A stretch of DNA of 64,000 bases from Rhabditophanes sp. KR3021 (lineage: Eukaryota; Nematoda; Chromadorea; Rhabditida; Alloionematidae). This document shows, in pieces, positions 58,481 through 64,000 of this stretch (within the stretch, counting starts at the first letter, position 1; every line of letters begins with the position of its first letter). Location of the stretch: positions 620,001 to 684,000 of the forward strand of contig CAUJLY010000002.1 in NCBI GenBank assembly GCA_963281155.1. Reading direction: 5' to 3'. Made by a program: the position numbers and the translations under genes. Under the pieces are notes generated by a model. It made no database searches and was not told the DNA's origin. It saw only the letters and a program-made list of their open reading frames with translations.

Positions 58481-58772
58481 CAAAGCTACAACCATAAAAT
58501 CCCTGTCAATCTCTGCCCATCACCTTTTCTTATTATTATTATCATATTGTACAAATATTATTGTGAATCGAATTATCTTATAAAAAGAATTTTTAATTAT
58601 ATAAGTTTTTTAAAAGACCACCATCGACAGCTTTGTAAGTAGATACAATAAAGAACTATTTATTTCATAAGCTTTTTATCAATGAAGATGTGTACTTAGT
58701 TTATTATAGAGGATTACAATTTAGCAAATGAAAAAAGTTTTTATTAAAAAGATATTAAGATGGGTATGAAAG

Positions 58773-59578
58773 TTATGAGCGTCTCATTTTTCTGAAATTT
58801 ACATTGTCGTTTTCAAGGTTATGGATGGTATTGTCTTCGTTTTCGTACTGTGAAAGACGGCGTAACTGTTCTTCTCTCTCTCGACGAAGACGTTCTTGCT
58901 CTTCTCTTTCGAGGCGAAGTCTTTCAACTTCTTCGAAATTGATGTTTTCAAGGTCTGGGTTTTTGATCAGAATTTCAACGTATTCGTTGTAGTGTTGAGG
59001 GAACTCATTAGCTTCGACTCTCACAATAATCCCATCCGACTCAACTCCGATAGCTGATTTTTCTTTCAGATTTGCGGTAGAAATGAAGTTTTCTTGTTTG
59101 TGGAAGGAATATGTCCTGGCGATTTGCTTTCTTCTGTAGGAGACGGCTAACTTTCTGTCACATTCATTAGCTGGAACCCATTGGAAGGGAGAAGCCCCTG
59201 TACGGAGATGTTTAGACAAAATTCGGAACCCGCCACATAATTCCTCCTTTGTGTTGTATCTGGTTAGGAAAGTGGCGCATATACGGCCGTCCTCGCCTCT
59301 GGTTGCTGTTCCAAAGGCTTCGTAGTGGCCTTCATCTTTGGTAATCCTAAGAAAGTGAGTTAATTGAATTAAATGAGGACTTACCAAAAAGCCACATAAA
59401 TATCCTTTAAATTATCTCTCAGATTTCTATTAGGTGGCAGAACAATAAAATCCTGAACTTGTCTATTATCTCTAAAAGATCCATCCATATTCACAGAAGT
59501 CCAATATTCCTCACCGATCCAAACTCCCTGGCAATACCCCACTACAATCAAAAAAACAGCTACAGAAAGTTTGGTCAT
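58773..59578 (-). CDS. Secreted protein with Arg/Glu-rich coiled coil, family unknown
   Basis: Two exons (59385-59578, 58773-59346; 38-bp intron), 255 residues. Signal peptide MTKLSVAVFLIVVGYCQG fixes the start. A compact, probably beta-rich domain follows (VWIGEEYWTSVNMDGSFRDN; DIYVAFWITKDEGHYEAFGT; CATFLTRYNTKEELCGGFRI; SPFQWVPANECDRKLAVSYR), with three cysteines. The C-terminal 60 residues form a highly charged helix (ERLRLEREEQERLRREREEQ). The central W-V-P-A-N-x-C...K-L-A-V-S-Y-R text suggests a lipid- or glycan-binding secreted domain, but I cannot name it. It is convergent with the end of AGAP (293 bp). Confidence 0.7.
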
Positions 59579-60689
59579 TTCAACAGAATAAACAAAGGAT
59601 TTTTCCAATAGTCCTATAAAAATGATATGATTATTGCTCAAGACAAACAATCAAAATGATGGTGCATCAGAAAAGTAATAAATATATTAAGAATACCGAT
59701 CAAAGAGGCAAGACCGCAAAAAATGATTATGATATTTTTGATAGGACACCTTGGTATCAATAATGGATAGATGCTTTCAGAATATTTTGTTGTCTTCATT
59801 TTATAGGTAGGAAACGTTAAGTATAATCTTACATTCCACGATGACTAGATACATCCCTTCATGTTGTTGGGAATTGATATCAATTTAGTGATACAAAGGA
59901 AAGTATTTGGTAATAATTAGCTTCTTCACACTTCTTATCAATGAAGTTTATTTGTTGGGTGATAGGAAGGGGATTTGGAAGGATTTGGAATAATAAAGTA
60001 TAAGCTCAGTTGTCAATATGCCAATTCGGAAAGGATTCGCATTAAAGTGATGGTATCAAAAATTCAAAGTATTTTTTTTGTTATCAAGAGATTTACCCAA
60101 ATACAAAGAATGTCGTAGTAAAAGATACTCCTTTCAGGTGATGTAATCGTCAATCACAAGCCACTTCTTGTCATCATGACATGCGTAAAAAGTACCTAAT
60201 TCTTATGAAGGAATTTTAGTATTGTACAAGAATATTTATTAGCTTGTAATCTTTGATGGCTTTACCTAGAAAAAGAAGCGTCTTAGCAGTATAAAGCAGC
60301 CAGTCTTTGTTTAGTATCGTCTATCAATTTATTACAGAATTGGTAAAGCTTATACTTACTGAGTTTCTTTTTATAGAAGCTATTTAAAGTATCAAAGTCT
60401 ACTTTTAGGTACGCAAGAAAGTTAGTGATGATATGAAGATATTAAAGAATGTGATATTTTGTTAATCATTCTACACTACAGTTGTTTTTTGGCTATACTT
60501 TGATAAGAACCTAAAAGATTGTTCTTTCGTTGAAATAATGTATTTGTTTGGATGTCAATTGAAAGCAAATAAACAAGACATGGATAAATAAACGATTAAA
60601 TTAATAAAACAAAAAATATACAATGAGTAATAAAAGTTGTATTTATTAAAATTGCTAATTAAAAAGAACTAAATATATTTTATAGCTAA
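59579..60689. other. AT-rich intergenic spacer
   Basis: 1.1 kb with no protein-like frames; the 3' UTR of LIPT2 lies at its right end. Nothing else recognised. Confidence 0.5.
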
Positions 60690-61403
60690 TTATGTTTGAA
60701 CTTGGAGAGGAGCGATGTTTGTCATTTGAAAGGCTTGGCTGAATCTTTTGATGTAAGGTGAAATGGTGTCCCGGACGCTTGAGCACATGTTGTTTTCCGT
60801 CCCAACAGAAGTTACTTCCTTTCCTTCAATGCCACAAGGAACAATAGCATCAAACCACCTCATGTCTGTATTGACATTTAGGGCAAAGCCATGGTAAGTC
60901 ACGGAATGTGAAAAGGCCACGCCGATTGCACAGATTTTAGCCTTTTCACCATTTAACCAGACTCCAGGATGTGTAAGGGATCTATCTGCAGAAGTTAAAT
61001 TGAAGTCTTGGCGGCAAAGCTGGATGAGACTTTCTTCTAGTAGGTTTACGTATTTTTTAGGCCCGACCATCTGCGTAAGAAGACCGTTTGTCCCCACAAT
61101 TTTCAAGGACTTGACATCAACGATAGGATACCCTACCAATTGTCCAGGTCCATGAAAGGTGACCAATCCTCCCCGCTTAACCTGGTGAAACTCGGCACCC
61201 ATTGCCTCTAACCTTTTCTTCATACTCTCAGTATACCCACCATTCCGCACCCCAATGGTGTAGACTGGCTCATGCTCCACCAGCAACAAATAATTTTCAT
61301 CTCTGTCCTTCTTCACCTTCTCAACATACATCTCTTGAACAGCCAACCCTTCTTTATAACGCATCCTTCCTAACCAAATCGGTTTGAGTAATCTTGCGGT
61401 CAT
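60690..61403 (-). CDS. LIPT2: Octanoyl-[acyl-carrier-protein]:protein octanoyltransferase (mitochondrial LipB)
   Basis: Single exon, 237 residues, usual length. The enzyme moves octanoyl groups from mitochondrial ACP to the GCSH protein as the first step of lipoate synthesis. Motifs: LLLVEHEPVYTIGVRNGGY, VKRGGLVTFHGPGQLVGYPI (substrate pocket with the HGPGQ turn), HPGVWLNGEKAKICAIGVAF with the catalytic lysine, TYHGFALNVNTDMRWFDAIV and PCGIEGKEVTSVG with the catalytic cysteine. The N-terminus (MTARLLKPIWLGRMRYKEG) is a plausible short import signal. It starts 46 bp after the end of MRPL42 on the same strand, so the two may share a transcript. Confidence 0.95.
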   Translation of the reverse strand: MTARLLKPIWLGRMRYKEGLAVQEMYVEKVKKDRDENYLLLVEHEPVYTIGVRNGGYTESMKKRLEAMGAEFHQVKRGGLVTFHGPGQLVGYPIVDVKSLKIVGTNGLLTQMVGPKKYVNLLEESLIQLCRQDFNLTSADRSLTHPGVWLNGEKAKICAIGVAFSHSVTYHGFALNVNTDMRWFDAIVPCGIEGKEVTSVGTENNMCSSVRDTISPYIKRFSQAFQMTNIAPLQVQT

Positions 61404-61449
61404 TTTGTCAAATTAACAACCAGAGTACCAAACACAATAAAAGAGCTTC

Positions 61450-61871
61450 CTATTTCCGTTTAGGAATAGGAGCAGACGTCTGATAAAGCTTGTCTTCACG
61501 AGTACGAGTGTACCACTCGTGTTTGTTGCTCCCGAAAATCTCTTGAAGTTCTTTATTTGTTGGACCTTTGACAGTGTTACCTTTTTTGGGGTAGGTCTTA
61601 GAGAGGTCAGAAAGTATGGTGGTTGCCACCTAAAAATGAATGAATATTGAATTAAAAATCATAAATAACTTACTTCGTCTTTCGCACTAGATGTATCAAT
61701 GGCAATGGAATGGTCGTAAGGAAAGGTCTTCGCTGGATGCCAGCACAAAATGTTTCCCGAATTGGGTGCAACGACAATGCTTTTTTGACCAACAACTGTG
61801 CTAGATTGGTTCCGACAGACTCCAACGATATTTTTGAACGGCGATAATGCACTTTGCCCAAATTTAAACAT
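61450..61871 (-). CDS. MRPL42: Mitochondrial ribosomal protein mL42
   Basis: Two exons (61674-61871, 61450-61629; 44-bp intron), 125 residues. A basic, Ser-rich N-terminus (FGQSALSPFKNIVGVCR) fits a mitochondrial presequence. The conserved core SGNILCWHPAKTFPYDHSIA corresponds to the family's D-G-x-T-I-V-C-Y-H-P...P-Y-E-H text. The C-terminal LQEIFGSNKHEWYTRTREDK corresponds to the K-H-R-W-Y-P-H-G-R-Y segment. mL42 is a metazoan-specific large-subunit protein. Upstream of LIPT2 by 46 bp, and only 7 bp from a divergent small reading frame. Confidence 0.85.
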
Positions 61872-61878
61872 ACTATTT

Positions 61879-62049
61879 ATGGCTCAATATCAAAAGAATC
61901 TCCACGATTTAATAAGCCAAATGTCGTCAACTGATCTTAAAACGATCTTGTCTACAAAAGTGGTACAAACTACCCTCCAAGACGACGCAAATTCGAAACA
62001 AATCAAAATAAAGCATTTTATACTAAACAAACTAATCAACATACAATAA
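61879..62049 (+). CDS. Small reading frame, 56 residues, divergent from MRPL42
   Basis: MAQYQKNLHDLISQMSSTDL to KHFILNKLINIQ: a soluble, amphipathic, probably helical peptide with non-random composition. It begins 7 bp from the MRPL42 start and ends 13 bp before the MRPL23 stop (convergent), filling the only gap between these genes. It might be an accessory mitochondrial or assembly microprotein, or just the MRPL42/MRPL23 intergenic spacer. No family recognised. Confidence 0.4.
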   Translation: MAQYQKNLHDLISQMSSTDLKTILSTKVVQTTLQDDANSKQIKIKHFILNKLINIQ

Positions 62050-62061
62050 GAACAAATTAAT

Positions 62062-62535
62062 TTAAGGCAATAAAGTTCCTGTGGTGCCACGATCTCTATT
62101 TCCATATCCTTGATTTGTAGCATCTTTAGCAATCTCCTGCTTGATGGGATCTAAGTCTTTGTCCAGTTTGTTTTCGTCGAACATATCAGGATATTCGAAG
62201 GAATTGCCTTTTGGCATGAAGATAAAGGCGTACTTTTTGTCTTCGTCCTTCCAGACGGCTTTTCTGAATTGTTTGTCGAGAGGTGCGTTCCATGTGATGT
62301 CGCCCATTTTGTTTTGGATTCTGACGTCGGCTACAGGGATTTTGTAGATTTTTTCGAGGTACTGCCTGACATCATGTCTTGACATCCTTGGATCCACCTC
62401 CAATTTAACACCATTAGGAGGCAATCTTTCTCTTCCACACTTCGGCGTCTGGACAACACGCATCCAAAAATCTGCCAAAAAGACTCTTGTCTGTGGGTTT
62501 CCAGGCTGATAAATTCTAGCTACTCTCGAAGACAT
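62062..62535 (-). CDS. MRPL23: Mitochondrial ribosomal protein uL23m
   Basis: Single exon, 157 residues, matching the usual ~155. Starts MSSRVARIYQPGNPQTRVFL, the family's R-x-P-x-Y-Q-x-G-x-P-Q-x-R-V-F-x-P-D/N-F opening. It continues with NGVKLEVDPRMSRHDVRQYL, EKIYKIPVADVRIQNKMGD and KKYAFIFMPKGNSFEYPDMF. uL23m lies at the polypeptide exit tunnel of the mitoribosome. A GTTTTAG acceptor is 3 nt before the ATG, suggesting trans-splicing. Convergent with the small frame at 61879 and divergent from MRPL46. Confidence 0.95.
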   Translation of the reverse strand: MSSRVARIYQPGNPQTRVFLADFWMRVVQTPKCGRERLPPNGVKLEVDPRMSRHDVRQYLEKIYKIPVADVRIQNKMGDITWNAPLDKQFRKAVWKDEDKKYAFIFMPKGNSFEYPDMFDENKLDKDLDPIKQEIAKDATNQGYGNRDRGTTGTLLP

Positions 62536-62718
62536 TTTCTAAAACAACAAAAAAAGAAATAATATTTATGTAGAAAAAGCCAATCAAAAGAACTCTAAAA
62601 TAACATCTCACAACTCATTTTGTAAATAGACGTTGGCCCAATCTAATTCGCCCAAAGAGTCTAAACGTAACAATTTCATCCAATCCACTACCATTATTTC
62701 AAAATATTACTCCCTTCA

Positions 62719-63649
62719 ATGATAGGTATAGCTTTAAAAAGATTCTCGACCCTTCCAGTGAGGCACTTGGCAAGTGGTGCCAGCCTACATGTAACACCCG
62801 AACCACGAATTGACGTCATAGCTTCGTTGATTTTGTTTAGAGAACCGATAGTGGCTGCTTCCATGACTTCGATTGAAAGTAAGTATGCAAAGGTTCAGAA
62901 GGAGATTGAGGATAGAAACTCGTTGAAATCGGATTTTGAGTTGCAGATGGAGAAGGATGAGATGTAGGTTTTGGGTTTGAGTGGGCTTTTATTAATTTGC
63001 TTTTAGTTTGATGGCTAAGAAAGCTGAATTAGAGGCTCAGGGCAAAGATCTGTCGGAGTTAGAGGGTGAGATGGGTGTTACGGCTGCGATGAAAGAAGAT
63101 GAGTGGAAGAAAAATGCCATGGACATTAGGAATAGATATGGGGGCGAGTCTGGAAAAGAAAATGAGGCAGGCCTAAAAAGTGTGCTTCGATTACCTCAAA
63201 ACAAACTAGTATTTGTAGCAAGGCAGAAGTTCAGGGGTAAAGATGATGCCTATTTATCACCTTGGGTGTTACCACAAACCGATGGAGTGACAATTTCACT
63301 AAGGAAGGTATAGTTTAAATAATTTAAAATAAATTCAAATTTCGTTACTTTCCAGAGCGCTCAACTACTACTCCAAGAACTCTTCTCAGGCTCCGTGACA
63401 GCAGACATCTACGGAAACGCTCCAGTCGCCTTCCACAAATTCAAGTATTCACCCAAAGTCCGCGAAAGACTAGGAAAAGACGAGGCCAATGTCTTCTTCT
63501 ATTCCGCTTATCTTAAAAGCCACCCGGGGGACATACAAATCAACGAACAGATAATCGGAGACTATCAATGGTTGAATTTCAAAGAACTCAAAGAAACAAT
63601 CAAACCCAGAGATTACTACTCCTCAATCAGACCCTTACTCGTCGATTAA
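62719..63649 (+). CDS. MRPL46: Mitochondrial ribosomal protein mL46 (Nudix fold)
   Basis: Three exons (62719-62963, 63007-63307, 63356-63649; introns 43 and 48 bp), 279 residues as usual. N-terminal presequence MIGIALKRFSTLPVRHLASG; then IDVIASLILFREPIVAASMT, the mL46 N-domain. A coiled stretch follows (YAKVQKEIEDRNSLKSDFEL) and then the degenerate Nudix-like domain (SPWVLPQTDGVTISLRKSAQ, NAPVAFHKFKYSPKV, FFYSAYLKSHPGDIQI, IGDYQWLNFKELKE). The Nudix box is not conserved, as expected for this structural ribosomal protein. Divergent from MRPL23 with a 183-bp shared promoter. Confidence 0.93.
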
Positions 63650-64000
63650 TCCTCCATGAAACAAAAAATTAGTTGTTGTTATCAAATTATATTGCCTTTT
63701 AATATGTACCTTTTTTGTTGTCATATATAGATGTTATTTAAATATATAAAATAAAGTCTTTCAACAAACATAAACCTACCTTTGTAAATCTAAGTTGTTG
63801 TTTATTATTATATAGATATGGGAGGATGTAGATTGGCTTATATGGGCCAAGAAAGTGTGTAATAAGCTTGTCCGATAGAATCAACGCCCATTACTCTTGT
63901 GAAGTACTACCATCTCTAATATGTATTTTATATATGCATTCTAATGTTATCTTTAAGTTATCTCAAATTTAAACATGTTTTATATCCGAATCTCTTTCTA
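63650..64000. other. 3' flank of MRPL46
   Basis: 351 bp AT-rich with a polyadenylation signal (AATAAAG) near 63750; no gene seen before the window ends. Confidence 0.5.

Overview
The window looks like a contig from a nematode nuclear genome, AT-rich and gene-dense. The evidence is the gene set (two innexins, a GT92 and a GT49 glycosyltransferase, a cuticlin-type ZP half-domain protein, a cathepsin-like TINAG protein with a lost catalytic cysteine) and the introns, which are mostly 38-50 bp with GT..(T)TTAG ends. Many start codons sit 0-11 nt after a TTTAG-like splice acceptor, as expected where mRNAs receive a trans-spliced leader. The acceptors are mostly TTTAG rather than the TTTTCAG usual in Caenorhabditis, so the clade is left open. 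I rebuilt intron-exon structures by hand; total coding lengths are multiples of three in every complete gene model except those flagged as frameshifted.

Layout. 0-9 kb: GT92 glycosyltransferase, a secreted paired-cysteine protein, CLP1 RNA 5'-kinase/polyadenylation factor, a RecA/RAD51-like protein with a broken Walker A, the DDX49 rRNA-processing helicase, a ZP-C-only protein, and the mitochondrial microprotein STMP1. 9-17 kb: two tandem paralogous minus-strand genes built from ~23-residue STPR-like repeats; one carries a one-base frameshift, and both hold plus-strand coding-like remnants in matching introns. 17-20 kb: a long non-coding region upstream of these genes. 20-28.6 kb: a Ly6/uPAR protein with a GC-AG intron, a frameshifted unknown gene, phosphatidylserine decarboxylase, a SPOUT1-like methyltransferase, CDK9, and REEP5/6. 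28.9-29.8 kb: a decayed LINE. 30-38 kb: GT49 glycosyltransferase, HIRA, TINAG-like. 38-42.5 kb: two tandem innexins. 43-60 kb: small or decayed genes, then a ~9 kb AGAP gene (GTPase-PH-ArfGAP-ankyrin) with three interchangeable first coding exons, and a secreted coiled-coil protein. 60.7-63.6 kb: a cluster of mitochondrial genes (LIPT2, MRPL42, MRPL23, MRPL46).

The most unusual item is a small plus-strand gene at 39172-39607. Its protein reads as NUMOD4, then a shortened HNH motif, then NUMOD1, the layout of phage and organelle HNH homing endonucleases. It lies antisense inside a 918-bp innexin intron that the neighbouring innexin paralogue lacks. The intron interrupts the most conserved innexin motif, and its 5' splice site appears to be GA instead of GT. 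This could be a spliceosomal intron that hosts a homing-endonuclease-like gene. All functional statements rest on motif reading; no database search was run.
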